A stretch of 64,000 nt of DNA. Source: QYOJ01 sp964616825 (GTDB lineage Bacteria; Bacteroidota; Bacteroidia; Bacteroidales; FEN-979). Position numbers and translations under genes: made by a program. The notes below the pieces were generated by a model, which was given only the letters and a program-made list of their open reading frames with translations, made no database searches and was not told where the DNA came from. The DNA lies in NCBI GenBank assembly GCA_964616825.1, contig CAZTSX010000009.1:50833-114832 (forward strand). The letters run 5' to 3'. Within the stretch, counting starts at the first letter, position 1, and every line of letters starts with the position of its first letter. Below, in pieces: positions 18,501-27,822 of the stretch.

Positions 18501-18508
18501 TAATTTTG
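18501..18508 (+). promoter_or_regulatory. -7 box immediately before the ATG of mnmE
   Basis: TAATTTTG ends 4 nt before the ATG at 18513, the same spacing as at 16104-16116. This predicts a leaderless mnmE transcript. The -33 region is not conserved. Confidence 0.5.
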
Positions 18509-18512
18509 TTCC

Positions 18513-19910
18513 ATGGCACTAGCTAATCCAACCGATACCATCTGTGCCCTTTCCACAGCTCCTGGAACGGGAGCCATTGCTGTGATCCGCATTTCAGGTC
18601 AGAATGCGTTTCCCATTTGTGAAAAATTATTTAACTCCTCTGATAAACGTTTCTCTTTTTCGGCATCTCCTTCCCACTCTATCCATCACGGTTCTATTTC
18701 GTGTGAGGAACAACTTATTGATGAGGTGTTAATCAGCATTTTCAAAACCCCTAACTCATACACCGGAGAGGACGTTGCAGAGATCTCCTGTCACGGCTCT
18801 GAGTTTATCCAGCAGCAGATCATCGACACACTTGTAGATTCCGGGTGCAGGCTGGCCACGCCCGGAGAGTTTACACTACGTGGTTTCCTGAACGGAAAAT
18901 TCGACCTCTCACAAGCGGAAGCTGTTGCAGACCTGATCGCTTCGGGATCGCAATCATCCCACGACCTGGCACTGGCCCAGATGCGGGGCGGATTTTCGAA
19001 AAAGATCAAAGAACTGCGACAAAAACTTCTTGAATTCACTTCACTTATTGAGTTGGAACTGGACTTCAGTGAGGAAGATGTGGAGTTTGCATCCCGGTCT
19101 GACCTGTTCATATTACTGGACGAAATGAAGAGAGAGGTGTCACGACTTATCCACTCTTTTTCACTTGGAAATGTTATCAAGAAAGGAATCCCTGTAGCGA
19201 TCATCGGAAAACCCAATGTCGGAAAATCCACATTGCTCAACACGCTGCTTAACGAAGAGAAAGCGATTGTTTCAGAGACTCCCGGTACGACACGCGATGC
19301 GATCGAAGATACAATTGTTCTGGATGGAATCAGTTTTCGTTTTATTGATACCGCCGGATTACGGGCAGCGGAAAATCACATAGAGACCATGGGTATCGAT
19401 CGTACCTGGTCGAAGATCGAACATGCGACAATCATTTTATACCTCTTTGATGCCACTAAAGACTCTTATCAAACAGTGAGAGATGCACTGGCTGAGTTTG
19501 AAAATATTCTTAAAGATCCGTTGAAGCGGCTTATCCTGATCGGCAACAAAATGGATCTGCTATCTAAACTCCCCAAAGGATTTCAGGACTTTGTTGAACA
19601 GGAAACCATCTTTGTTTCTGCCAAGCGAAAAGAGAACATCCATTTGATTGCAGAGAGTTTGCTGAAAACGGTTGAGAATCAGCAGTTGTCCGGTGGAGCT
19701 ATTGTCTCTAACACCCGTCACCTTGAAGCCATGAAGAAAACCATGGAAGCCATTGAAAACATATGCGAGGGCCTTCAAACAGGGATCCCTCCCGACCTGT
19801 TGACCATCGACATCCGCCAGGCCCTTCATCACCTGGGCGAGATCACGGGTGAAATCACCACAGACGAGATACTCGGAACCATCTTTAACAGGTTCTGTAT
19901 CGGGAAGTAA
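18513..19910 (+). CDS. mnmE: tRNA modification GTPase MnmE
   Basis: MnmE (TrmE), 465 residues, forms with MnmG the enzyme that installs the 5-carboxymethylaminomethyl or aminomethyl group on wobble U34 of certain tRNAs. The N-terminal folate-binding domain begins ALANPTDTICALSTAPGTGA. The inserted G domain has G1 GKPNVGKST (232-240), G2 GTTRD, G3 DTAGL and G4 NKMD. The C-terminus ends in CIGK, with the conserved catalytic cysteine. Length and motif order are normal. mnmG is not in the window. Confidence 0.96.
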   Translation: MALANPTDTICALSTAPGTGAIAVIRISGQNAFPICEKLFNSSDKRFSFSASPSHSIHHGSISCEEQLIDEVLISIFKTPNSYTGEDVAEISCHGSEFIQQQIIDTLVDSGCRLATPGEFTLRGFLNGKFDLSQAEAVADLIASGSQSSHDLALAQMRGGFSKKIKELRQKLLEFTSLIELELDFSEEDVEFASRSDLFILLDEMKREVSRLIHSFSLGNVIKKGIPVAIIGKPNVGKSTLLNTLLNEEKAIVSETPGTTRDAIEDTIVLDGISFRFIDTAGLRAAENHIETMGIDRTWSKIEHATIILYLFDATKDSYQTVRDALAEFENILKDPLKRLILIGNKMDLLSKLPKGFQDFVEQETIFVSAKRKENIHLIAESLLKTVENQQLSGGAIVSNTRHLEAMKKTMEAIENICEGLQTGIPPDLLTIDIRQALHHLGEITGEITTDEILGTIFNRFCIGK

Positions 19911-19919
19911 TTATTGGAA

Positions 19920-20026
19920 AAGCCGATCGTGTCGACCAACCCAAGCCGATCGGTTCAATCTATGTTCAATCTAGATTCAATTTACCTTCGGTATAGAATA
20001 ATAGTGCTCCCGACATGCTCCCGACT
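19920..20026. repeat. Tandem 11-bp repeats after mnmE
   Basis: The 169-bp gap after mnmE holds a duplicated AAGCCGATCG (19920 and 19943). This is followed by three TTCAATCTA-type units at an exact 11-bp spacing (19954, 19965, 19976), then TGCTCCCGAC twice, again 11 bp apart (20005, 20016). No open reading frame or clear terminator was seen. Confidence 0.7.
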
Positions 20027-20079
20027 TGTATAGGAGATGGTCTCAAGTAAAATACGTACAAGGAGATGTGTGCAGTGAT

Positions 20080-20643
20080 TCAGAAAACCCGTTTCCATTC
20101 AACAGTGTGGCCGGGCAGATCGCAGGATACAACACGCACAAGAGATCCCTTGTGAAGTGGGTTCGGCCGGGTTGTCACATAATGCCAGTGCGAGCCGGAG
20201 CTTTGCATAGTGGCCTGACCCGATTCAATCGTTTCCCCTTGTGGATTTTCGATCATAACCGTTACGGATTTGACCGGAACGATATTATCAATCCTGATGA
20301 CAATACAATATCCAGCCCTGCCCAAATAACCTGAAGTGACCACCCTCCCTATCACCGAAGGCATCAAGTAATCCTTTACGGCCATGGAGGTTGCGCTGTT
20401 GAATCCCTCTGCAATTTTTTCATACATAGCCCTTATCTCCTGATTCTTAAGGATATGCGATGCATATTTTGTTGCCATCTGAAACTGTTTGACCTGAACA
20501 GGCCATTCTTGCTGGTTTTTGATTTTTTTCCTTGTCGGGCAACTCTGGATGATCTCCATACCGTTCACCACACGCTTGTAAACGCCAGTATTGCCTATCT
20601 TTCCTGTATATCCCGCGAGGAGGTTTTTTTTTCCTGATTTCAT
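20080..20643 (-). CDS. Hypothetical protein, Bacteroidota-type
   Basis: A 187-residue soluble protein that I do not recognise with certainty. The basic N-terminus (GYTGKIGNTGVYKRVVNGMEIIQ) looks like the start of the DUF6266-type proteins of Bacteroidota, whose function is unknown; this resemblance is weak. No signal peptide or membrane segment is visible. The first half is rich in Lys, Gln and Met and predicted helical; the second half has beta-strand character with several Val-Ile runs. It stands alone between repeat DNA and a divergent SRPBCC gene. Confidence 0.6.
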   Translation of the reverse strand: MKSGKKNLLAGYTGKIGNTGVYKRVVNGMEIIQSCPTRKKIKNQQEWPVQVKQFQMATKYASHILKNQEIRAMYEKIAEGFNSATSMAVKDYLMPSVIGRVVTSGYLGRAGYCIVIRIDNIVPVKSVTVMIENPQGETIESGQATMQSSGSHWHYVTTRPNPLHKGSLVRVVSCDLPGHTVEWKRVF

Positions 20644-20803
20644 GTTATTAGTTCTATACTGTCATCTTAATCCAGTTTATGATATAAAAGTAATACAGTT
20701 CCGGTGAAAAGTTATCAACAAACTCTGTAAATATTTTTTTCGTTGTGAACGCTTAACTATTACCTCACTATTACCTCCTGAACTCACATATTCATATTTT
20801 CCA

Positions 20804-20811
20804 TATTTTTG
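20804..20811 (+). promoter_or_regulatory. Candidate -7 box for SRPBCC gene
   Basis: TATTTTTG fits TAnnTTTG 71 nt upstream of the ATG at 20883; -33 not evident. The rest of the 239-bp gap 20644-20882 is AT-rich with nothing else recognised. Confidence 0.35.
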
Positions 20812-20882
20812 ATGTTAAATAGAAAACAGAGATATAACATCACCTCAATAACCAGGTTGGTGATAATTAAAAGAGACAAAAA

Positions 20883-21317
20883 ATGAACAGAAATTTAAAC
20901 GTATCTAAAAGCATAGAAATTAACGCCAATGTGGAAAAAGTTTGGGACGCATTGATAAATCCTGAAAAAATAAAAACCTACCTGTTTGGAACGGAAACAA
21001 TAACTGATTGGAAAATCGGAAGCCAAATAATTTTTCAGGGAGAATACGAAGGGCATAAATACAAGGATAAAGGAAATGTGTTGGAGAACAAAATGAACGA
21101 TATTCTGAAATATGATTACTGGAGCGGGTTTTCAGGGCTTGAAGATAAACCGGAGAATTATTCAATTATAACGTATTACATTGAAAATGAACCTGACAAT
21201 CATGTAAAATTTACCTGGACACAAGAAGGATTCGCAAATGAAGAAGGACAGCAACATTCAGAAAACGGATTGACTGGAATACTCGAACAAATAAAAAAAA
21301 TGGCAGAAAACGAATAA
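20883..21317 (+). CDS. SRPBCC domain protein (AHSA1-like)
   Basis: A 144-residue single-domain START/Bet v1-like fold protein of the AHSA1 (activator of Hsp90 ATPase homologue) type. It begins with SKSIEINANVEKVWDALINPEKIKTY, the usual first strand and helix, and ends with a long amphipathic helix (NGLTGILEQIKKMAEN). Such proteins bind hydrophobic ligands in an internal cavity; ligand unknown. It is flanked by gaps on both sides and is a stand-alone gene. Its AT content is higher than that of the neighbours, which may reflect a different origin. Confidence 0.8.
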   Translation: MNRNLNVSKSIEINANVEKVWDALINPEKIKTYLFGTETITDWKIGSQIIFQGEYEGHKYKDKGNVLENKMNDILKYDYWSGFSGLEDKPENYSIITYYIENEPDNHVKFTWTQEGFANEEGQQHSENGLTGILEQIKKMAENE

Positions 21318-21476
21318 CAACTTACTAAATAAATCGCATATCTTCCGAATATAACATATAATCTACTGCACCATCATCTTACCGGTGGCTCTCTGACCAT
21401 TTTCCTTTTTTTGGTTAAATCACTATTGCAAGCTATTCCTGATAGACATATAGTTTAATTTTCACTATACCCGAGT

Positions 21477-22793
21477 TTACATGTTGAGTTGCCGGGAAAG
21501 CAACTCTACAGTCTCTTTGTACTCTTCATCATCTGCCAGATTGTTGTTTTCCTGCGGATCAGCATAATGGTCGAACAATTCACTGCGTAAGAATTCACCT
21601 CTTCTCTCCTCTTCCTTATTCCATCGATACCACTCCACATAACGATACCGATCTGTTCGAATAGAATAACCCATCATCTCATTTTTGATTCGTTTCGTAC
21701 GGCCATACTTTCCCAGTAAAAATTGACTGAATGCAGCTGTTTTCCACGCTGTATCGGGATTCTCCAATAACGGTACCAAACTTGTGCCTTGTAAATGACC
21801 GGGGATCTCGAATCCTGCCATCTCGCAAAGAGAGGGATAAATATCCACAAACTCTGTCAATGCGTTGCTCTGTTCTCCTTTGGCCTTAACCCCTGCCCCA
21901 CTGATGATCAATGGAGAGCGGGTGTCGATCTCATAATTGCCCTGCTTGCACCATCCGTTATGTTCCCCGAGCTTCCAGCCATGGTCACCCCAGAGTACCA
22001 CAATGGTGTTTTTAGCCAGCCCAAGTCGCTCTATCTCGTCGACAAGCCTGCCTATCTGCGCATCGATGTATGACACACTGGCATAATACCCATGTTTAAT
22101 CTCTCTCTGTCTCTCTTCATCCCACGGCTCTTCATAGGGTAAAGGCAATTCATGGCAATCGGAATATCCTCGTAACTCCGCATTTTCCGTCGCATTGGCT
22201 TTTACATACCAGTGCCCCAGCTGATCAATCCTCGACACCCCGGCATCTTTCATCTTCCGGATCTTTGACTCCTGGATCTCAAGGTTCTCTTCATTAGCAT
22301 AAACGGCATCAGGATCAAACGGGAATCCATCGATATGCGGTTTTTCTGTCCACGATAGTGTATCCGGGATGTTATTATGAAAGGTTTTCCCCAACCCGAT
22401 GGTGGTATATCCATGCTCCTTGAAGAACTGAGGCAGGGTCACAATATCGGGGAGGTTCTGCCGGAAATTTGTTCGCAGATCCCAAACCCGGATGGAATCG
22501 GGACGCAGGCCGGTAAGCAAACTTGCTCTTGAAGGATTGCAAACCGCTTGCTGGCAGTAAGCCCGGGTAAAGGTAACTCCCTGTTGGGCCAACCGGTCGA
22601 TATGAGGTGTAATAATATCTTCACTTCCGTAGGCGCCAAGTTCCGGTCTGAGATCATCAACAGGGATGAAGAGGATGTTTGGCGCAAGCTGCTCAGACTT
22701 TTTCGTTTCAACATTACAAGAGAAAAAACTCACCATCAGAAGAGATAAAACAGGGAGTAAAAGCAACGATCTAACGTATCTCATAAGATTCAT
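21477..22793 (-). CDS. Sulfatase (iduronate-2-sulfatase-like), lipoprotein
   Basis: An S1-family sulfatase of about 438 residues. The Cys that becomes formylglycine is in CNPSRASLLTG (CxPSR motif, about residue 85), and FIPVDDLRPELGAYG supplies the metal-binding aspartates. The signal peptide ends in a lipobox (MVSFFSC), so the enzyme is probably anchored in the envelope. I chose the ATG at 22793 (an alternative is 22784); the longer frame from 22835 adds a charged stretch before the signal. It resembles iduronate/choline-type sulfatases of Bacteroidota and probably cleaves sulfate from a polysaccharide or small ester. No maturase or polysaccharide locus is adjacent. Confidence 0.88.
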   Translation of the reverse strand: MNLMRYVRSLLLLPVLSLLMVSFFSCNVETKKSEQLAPNILFIPVDDLRPELGAYGSEDIITPHIDRLAQQGVTFTRAYCQQAVCNPSRASLLTGLRPDSIRVWDLRTNFRQNLPDIVTLPQFFKEHGYTTIGLGKTFHNNIPDTLSWTEKPHIDGFPFDPDAVYANEENLEIQESKIRKMKDAGVSRIDQLGHWYVKANATENAELRGYSDCHELPLPYEEPWDEERQREIKHGYYASVSYIDAQIGRLVDEIERLGLAKNTIVVLWGDHGWKLGEHNGWCKQGNYEIDTRSPLIISGAGVKAKGEQSNALTEFVDIYPSLCEMAGFEIPGHLQGTSLVPLLENPDTAWKTAAFSQFLLGKYGRTKRIKNEMMGYSIRTDRYRYVEWYRWNKEEERRGEFLRSELFDHYADPQENNNLADDEEYKETVELLSRQLNM

Positions 22794-22885
22794 CTTAAAT
22801 TGGAATTCTGCATCATCAATCCAGCGAATATACACAGATCTGGATAATTTCTAAGCCCTTCGATCCAGTCAGTTGAATATTTTAG

Positions 22886-22893
22886 TATGTTTG
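22886..22893 (+). promoter_or_regulatory. Candidate -7 box for flavodiiron gene
   Basis: TATGTTTG fits TAnnTTTG and ends 19 nt before the ATG at 22913; no good -33 box at standard spacing. Confidence 0.4.
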
Positions 22894-22912
22894 TGAAAGA
22901 TCACGTACAAAT

Positions 22913-24076
22913 ATGAAAGCAAAAGAAATTAAACAGGGAATTTACTGGGTAGGAGCAATTGATTGGGATGTGAGGAATTTTCATGGATACCTGACTCAAC
23001 GAGGTACCACATATAATGCTTATCTTGTGATTGATGAGAAGGTAACATTAATAGATACAGTAAAATATAACCTGGCAGATAACCTGATATCAAGGATAAA
23101 ACAACTAATCGATCCTTCAAAAATCGACTATGTGGTGTCGAATCATGTGGAGATGGACCATTCCGGTTCCTTGCCTCAAATCATGGAATATGCTCCAGCC
23201 GCTACAATTATTACTTGTCCATCGGGTGACAAGGGATTGCGGGCACACTTCAAAAAGGATTGGAAGTTCAAGATCGTGAAGACAGGCGATCGCATTTCGC
23301 TGGGGAAAAGATCCCTGGAATTTGTGTTGACGCCTATGGTACATTGGCCTGATAACATGATCACCTATATGCCTGAAGAAAAGATCCTGTTTTCAAACGA
23401 TTCACTTGGGCAACATTTTGCTTCATCCGAACGGTTTGATGATGAATGCCCGTTGGATATTATCATGGAAGAAGCAAAGAAATATTATGCAAATATTGTT
23501 CTCCCGTACGAAAAACAGGTACAGAAAGAATTAGACGCGTTGTCGGCTCTTGATATCGAAATGATTGCCCCCAGTCATGGTGTTATCTGGAGAAGCAATA
23601 TTGATAAAATTATTCCACGGTATCAAAAATGGTGTAAAAACGAACTAAGCAAGAAAGCGATTATTGTTTACGACACCATGTGGAAATCGACTGAAATCAT
23701 GGCCGATGCCTTGCAGGAGGTTTTCGAGGAAAAAGGGTATACCACATCAAAGAGAAACCTGCAGTTCAATCATATTTCTGATATCATGACAGAACTGATT
23801 GATGCCGAATACATTTGCGTAGGTTCTCCAACCCTGAATTCCACAATGATGCCATCTGTTGCAGGATTCTTAACCTACATGAGCGGGCTTGCGCCTAAAG
23901 GCAGAAAAGCGATATCCTTTGGTTCATATGGCTGGGGAGGCAGAACGCTGGAAGAGATAAATGCATTTTTCGAACAATCAGGTTTCGAAATCATTGCCAG
24001 TGAAAGAATAAAATATATTCCTGGTGATGAGGAACTGTCCCGGTTTAAAAAGCTACTTTCGGAAAAGATATCCTAA
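22913..24076 (+). CDS. Flavodiiron protein (FprA-type NO/O2 reductase)
   Basis: An A-type flavoprotein, 387 residues, with an N-terminal metallo-beta-lactamase-like diiron domain and a C-terminal flavodoxin domain. Diiron ligands are seen in NHVEMDHSG (H78, E80, D82, H83), with the later His in MVHWPDNM and HGVIW. The FMN domain starts near residue 250 (IIVYDTMWKSTE). These cytoplasmic enzymes reduce O2 to water or NO to N2O with electrons from rubredoxin or F420-type donors, and protect anaerobes. No rubredoxin domain or adjacent rubredoxin gene is present. Confidence 0.95.
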   Translation: MKAKEIKQGIYWVGAIDWDVRNFHGYLTQRGTTYNAYLVIDEKVTLIDTVKYNLADNLISRIKQLIDPSKIDYVVSNHVEMDHSGSLPQIMEYAPAATIITCPSGDKGLRAHFKKDWKFKIVKTGDRISLGKRSLEFVLTPMVHWPDNMITYMPEEKILFSNDSLGQHFASSERFDDECPLDIIMEEAKKYYANIVLPYEKQVQKELDALSALDIEMIAPSHGVIWRSNIDKIIPRYQKWCKNELSKKAIIVYDTMWKSTEIMADALQEVFEEKGYTTSKRNLQFNHISDIMTELIDAEYICVGSPTLNSTMMPSVAGFLTYMSGLAPKGRKAISFGSYGWGGRTLEEINAFFEQSGFEIIASERIKYIPGDEELSRFKKLLSEKIS

Positions 24077-24090
24077 CTCAATCAACCTCC

Positions 24091-24162
24091 TACATCTCAC
24101 GTCTTACATCCCACGTCTCACGTCTCACGTCTTACATCCCACGTCTCACGTCTTACGTCTTC
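24091..24162. repeat. ACGTCTCAC-type tandem repeats
   Basis: About eight imperfect 8-9-bp units of the form ACGTCT(C/T)AC or ACATCCCAC run through the gap between the flavodiiron gene and the M28 peptidase gene. No spacers or conserved long repeats are present. The same units occur at 14041-14060 and 38995-39059. Confidence 0.85.
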
Positions 24163-24232
24163 CCCTCTCCCAGGCAACTATCCGTTGTAAGTTGTGTCTA
24201 TATTTTTTGTAATCTTGTAAAAAAAATTCCAT

Positions 24233-25783
24233 ATGAAAATATATGCATTACTACTTGGATTGCTTGTCACAGTTTCGGCAACTGGTCAGCAATTGGTTCT
24301 AAAGAGCTATACGAACACCCATGAAATCGAAACGCTCACTGCGCCAGGATCGGTCTCTGTTCATCATGCAGGACGTGATTTTATCATTGCCACTGCATAT
24401 GATAAATTGCCTTCAGGTGCGATCTCTCTGAGAAACGATCCATGGAATTCCGATGCCGGCTATTTTCTGGTCTGGCTTCCTGAAGATAACTCCCGGGCTG
24501 CGCTGAACCAGCTGGCAGATCAGTATAAGTTGCTCTACTCTGACGCCGGCAAAGCGATTGTTGAAGTTAAATCTTTATCACAACCGATCCCGAAACCTTA
24601 TGTACACGGAGGGATTGTCAGAATCTCAGCGTTAAGCTCCTGGGAACCAGGTCTTGTTGAAGATTCCAAGTATGTAATCGATACATTTCCAGCTATCTAT
24701 GGCCTGATGGCAATGGTTGACACCGGTGAATTCATGCCTTCTATCCGCCACCTGGAAGAGTATGGAACACGGTTCTGTGAATCGCCCCAGGCTGTTGAAG
24801 CTCAGAATTGGATCAAAGCGAAATTTGAAGAGTACCCGGAGCTGGATGTTGAGTTGCAGGCTTTTCCTTACTGGTATGGTACATCCAGCGATAATGTGAT
24901 CGCCAAACTTACCGGGAAAGTTGATCCGGATCAATACATCGTTGTTGGAGCTCACTACGACTCATTCTCCTGGGTTGGTGATGCTCCCGGAGCTGACGAC
25001 AACGCCTCAGGCACAGCTGCAGTCTTAGAACTCGCCCGTATCCTGAGCCAGTTTGAATTTGAAAAGAGTATTGTCTTCTGCACATTCTCTGCTGAAGAGG
25101 TAGGATTGATTGGCAGCGAATATTATGCCTCTCAGGCACAGGCACTGGGGATGGATATCCTGGGATATTTCAACTTCGATATGACCGGTTACCGGCATCA
25201 AAACGATCCGATTCATACCGATATGATTGCCCCTCCATCAGCCATTGAATTGGTGAACTTCTACAAAGAGGTTGCGGCTATATATCTCCCTGATTTCGGA
25301 ATATTCGATGCGCAGTTGTCCGGTGGAGACAGCGACCACACCTCTTTCAACAACAACGGGTACATGGGAATATTCCCTTTCGAGGATGTACCAAACTATA
25401 GCCCATATATCCATACCGGACAAGACCTGGTTGGCCCAAGTGTCAACAGTCCGGAAATGGCAGCAACCTTTATCCAGGCGAACCTGGCCTCCGTTGTCTC
25501 CCTTTCCCATCCACATGATCCCGTAGGGATTGAGCAGGATGATCACAATCCACCCATGTTGTACGTTTATCCGAATCCGGCAAAATCAGTAGTCACATTC
25601 CGGGTAAATAATACAGATCCCGTGAAAGTTGACCTCTTCTCCATCAACGGCAAAAAAATTACTTCTTTCCGGATATCCAGTGAGATGAAGTTTGATATTA
25701 CATCATACCCTGCAGGTATCTATGTTTTGAGGGTTTCCGATTCATATAATACTCAACATCATCGGTTACTTATCGCCCGGTGA
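24233..25783 (+). CDS. Secreted M28 zinc aminopeptidase with T9SS sorting domain
   Basis: A 516-residue secreted peptidase. Signal peptide at 1-18 (MKIYALLLGLLVTVSATG). The M28 catalytic domain has zinc ligands in AHYDS (H241), GADDNASG (D255), SAEEVGLIGS (Glu pair near 288), the NFDM strand, and SDHTSFNNNG (His near 366). Co-catalytic zinc aminopeptidases of this type remove N-terminal residues. The last 75 residues (LYVYPNPAKS onward to LLIAR) are a type A T9SS C-terminal domain, directing export and attachment by the type IX system. No secretion-machinery genes are in this window. Confidence 0.92.
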   Translation: MKIYALLLGLLVTVSATGQQLVLKSYTNTHEIETLTAPGSVSVHHAGRDFIIATAYDKLPSGAISLRNDPWNSDAGYFLVWLPEDNSRAALNQLADQYKLLYSDAGKAIVEVKSLSQPIPKPYVHGGIVRISALSSWEPGLVEDSKYVIDTFPAIYGLMAMVDTGEFMPSIRHLEEYGTRFCESPQAVEAQNWIKAKFEEYPELDVELQAFPYWYGTSSDNVIAKLTGKVDPDQYIVVGAHYDSFSWVGDAPGADDNASGTAAVLELARILSQFEFEKSIVFCTFSAEEVGLIGSEYYASQAQALGMDILGYFNFDMTGYRHQNDPIHTDMIAPPSAIELVNFYKEVAAIYLPDFGIFDAQLSGGDSDHTSFNNNGYMGIFPFEDVPNYSPYIHTGQDLVGPSVNSPEMAATFIQANLASVVSLSHPHDPVGIEQDDHNPPMLYVYPNPAKSVVTFRVNNTDPVKVDLFSINGKKITSFRISSEMKFDITSYPAGIYVLRVSDSYNTQHHRLLIAR

Positions 25784-25899
25784 TTCATTAACCGGCAACA
25801 GGAGATAAAGTTTATTCAACTTTAAAAAATTATTTTTTTGTGTTTTCACACATAATTCGTGTATATTCGTAACTTATTAACATTAAATCCCTATTGCCT

Positions 25900-27750
25900 A
25901 TGAAAAAAATTACGCAAATTGGAATGTTGGTAATTGCTTGTCTTTTCATCTCAGCGATTGCTATTTCACAGTCAAACTCAACCATCGCGGATATAGCTAC
26001 GGAAAGAACCTACGTGGCTGCTGATCGGATGGCGCAACCTGCACCAATTCCACTGAAAGGCGGAAAGGGTTTGCTTTTTGAAAACGGACCGATTGTCACG
26101 GACCCGGGAGGCGGGCCTGGCGGTGCAGATTACAGTCTCCTGGAAAATCCACCCTTTACAGTATGGGGTTACGCTGTATATAATAGTGGTGGGTACCGTC
26201 TTGCTGATGACTTTGAAATCACAGGAACAGCCTGGGATATTGACTCTATAATCGTATACGGTTATCAAACCAACTCACCAACAACATCTTCATTTACCGG
26301 TTTTTATATCCAGATTTGGGACGGTGACCCAAGTGCAGGTGGAACTGTTATCTGGGGAGACTTAACCACCAATGTCCTTGACGATACATATTGGTCAAAT
26401 TGTTATCGTGGAAGTGATCTGACCAATTCACAGAGACCGGTTATGCGGATCGTGACATATGTATCCGGTTTAACCCTTGACCCAAGCACCTATTGGATAG
26501 ACTATACCCTGGAAGGATCGTTGTCTTCAGGCCCCTGGGGACCACCTGTTACAATTTGGGGAACATATGACACCGGAGACGGGATGCAGTATACCGGAAC
26601 CTGGGCTCTGCTTGACAACGGCGGTTATACGCAGGGAGTACCGTTTGAGATCTGGGGTCCCTCTGCCGTGTTAGAACCTCCCACAAACCTCGCCTGTACC
26701 GTTACTAACCAGGATGTCCACCTTACCTGGGATCCTCCAATTTCAAACATCGAAGAGCTGATTTATGATGATGGTGTTCCAACCGGTTCTTATTCCTATG
26801 TAGGTTATACCATGGCCTCACAAATGTCCCCCTTAGCTCCGTGCAAAATCCTTGTGCTGAAATATTACACAACCGTGGGTGATACCACTGGTGACCTTAG
26901 TTTCGAGCCTAGGGTATTTGACTGGGCCGGTACGATGCCCGGTACCACAATCCTCTATGAAACTACCGCTGACGCCGTAGAAGATGATTGGCTGGAGGTT
27001 GACATCAGTGCACATAATATTACGGTTACTGATGATTTTATGGTGGGTTTTGGCTCCACACAGGGCAACGTTTATATGGGGTATAACACAACCGATAACG
27101 GTCGTTCCTGGGACTGGGACGGCACCAATTGGGCCCAATGGAATGAAACCTATTTTCTCAGAGCCATTGTTGAATATTCCAAAGGCGATATTGTTGAACT
27201 CTCGCCTGTCAAGGTAGTTCCTATAGCCAATATCCCACCTGATATGATGGTTGAACACAAGCGGGATGTATCCGTTGAGCACTCAAATCCGCCGGTTCCG
27301 AATCTTGGCAGCCGTGCTTTACTTGGTTATAACGCCTATCGCGATGTTACCAAGGTGAATTCATCCATTATAACTGATCTGTTTTATGATGATCTGGATG
27401 TCGAACCAGGAACCTATGACTATACAGTTACAGCTGTTTACGATGAAGGAGAATCCGAGCCATCAAACATTTGTGAGGCTCACATCGCCGGGGTTTCTGT
27501 CAATGAAATTGGACGGCAAACAATACAGTTTTACCCGAATCCAGCTTCTGGCTTCATCAATGTGAAGAGTGATTTCAACATCACAAACGTTGAAGTGTTG
27601 TCGTTTACCGGGAAAACCGTTTACACCAATCCTACTATTGATTCAAAAAATGCAAGGATCAATGTTTCAAATCTGTCGAGCGGTGTATATTTACTGAAAG
27701 TAACTACAACAAAGGATATCCTAACCAGAAAGATCACTGTAACTCGCTAA
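25900..27750 (+). CDS. T9SS-secreted protein with fibronectin type III-like domain
   Basis: A secreted protein of 616 residues, with a signal peptide (MKKITQIGMLVIACLFISAIAIS), a beta-rich first half with a GGGPGGAD loop, an Fn3-like region after PPTNLACTVTNQDVHLTWDPP (about 263 onward), and a type A T9SS C-terminal domain (QFYPNPASGFINV to the end). I chose the ATG at 25900 rather than the TTG six bases upstream because the signal peptide begins there. No catalytic motif was found. It could be a surface adhesin or a structural protein. It ends 20 bp before a strong bidirectional terminator. Confidence 0.85.
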   Translation: MKKITQIGMLVIACLFISAIAISQSNSTIADIATERTYVAADRMAQPAPIPLKGGKGLLFENGPIVTDPGGGPGGADYSLLENPPFTVWGYAVYNSGGYRLADDFEITGTAWDIDSIIVYGYQTNSPTTSSFTGFYIQIWDGDPSAGGTVIWGDLTTNVLDDTYWSNCYRGSDLTNSQRPVMRIVTYVSGLTLDPSTYWIDYTLEGSLSSGPWGPPVTIWGTYDTGDGMQYTGTWALLDNGGYTQGVPFEIWGPSAVLEPPTNLACTVTNQDVHLTWDPPISNIEELIYDDGVPTGSYSYVGYTMASQMSPLAPCKILVLKYYTTVGDTTGDLSFEPRVFDWAGTMPGTTILYETTADAVEDDWLEVDISAHNITVTDDFMVGFGSTQGNVYMGYNTTDNGRSWDWDGTNWAQWNETYFLRAIVEYSKGDIVELSPVKVVPIANIPPDMMVEHKRDVSVEHSNPPVPNLGSRALLGYNAYRDVTKVNSSIITDLFYDDLDVEPGTYDYTVTAVYDEGESEPSNICEAHIAGVSVNEIGRQTIQFYPNPASGFINVKSDFNITNVEVLSFTGKTVYTNPTIDSKNARINVSNLSSGVYLLKVTTTKDILTRKITVTR

Positions 27751-27769
27751 TTCATCGACTGGAAATATT

Positions 27770-27808
27770 AAAAAAAGAGGCTGTTCTCACGAACAGCCTC
27801 TTTTTTTT
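27770..27808. terminator. Bidirectional rho-independent terminator
   Basis: A 16-bp perfect hairpin: AAAAAAGAGGCTGTTC, loop TCAC, then GAACAGCCTC followed by eight T. The stem is flanked by A and T runs, so it works for both the + gene ending at 27750 and the - gene ending at 27823. Confidence 0.93.
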
Positions 27809-27822
27809 CAATGTTAGGTAAC

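Larger units (their letters stand above)
18401..18508. repeat. TTACGATT-type short repeats in sucD-mnmE spacer
   Basis: The divergent spacer carries heptamer/octamer units close to TTACGATT: a block at 18401-18440 and a second at 18481-18508 (GTAATTCGTAAATCGTAATTTTG). The second block ends in the TAATTTTG promoter box of mnmE, so the repeat sequence itself supplies the -7 element. Confidence 0.7.

Noticed and set aside
24091..24162. Possible CRISPR array
   Set aside because: The units are 8-9 bp with no unique spacers and no cas genes in the window.
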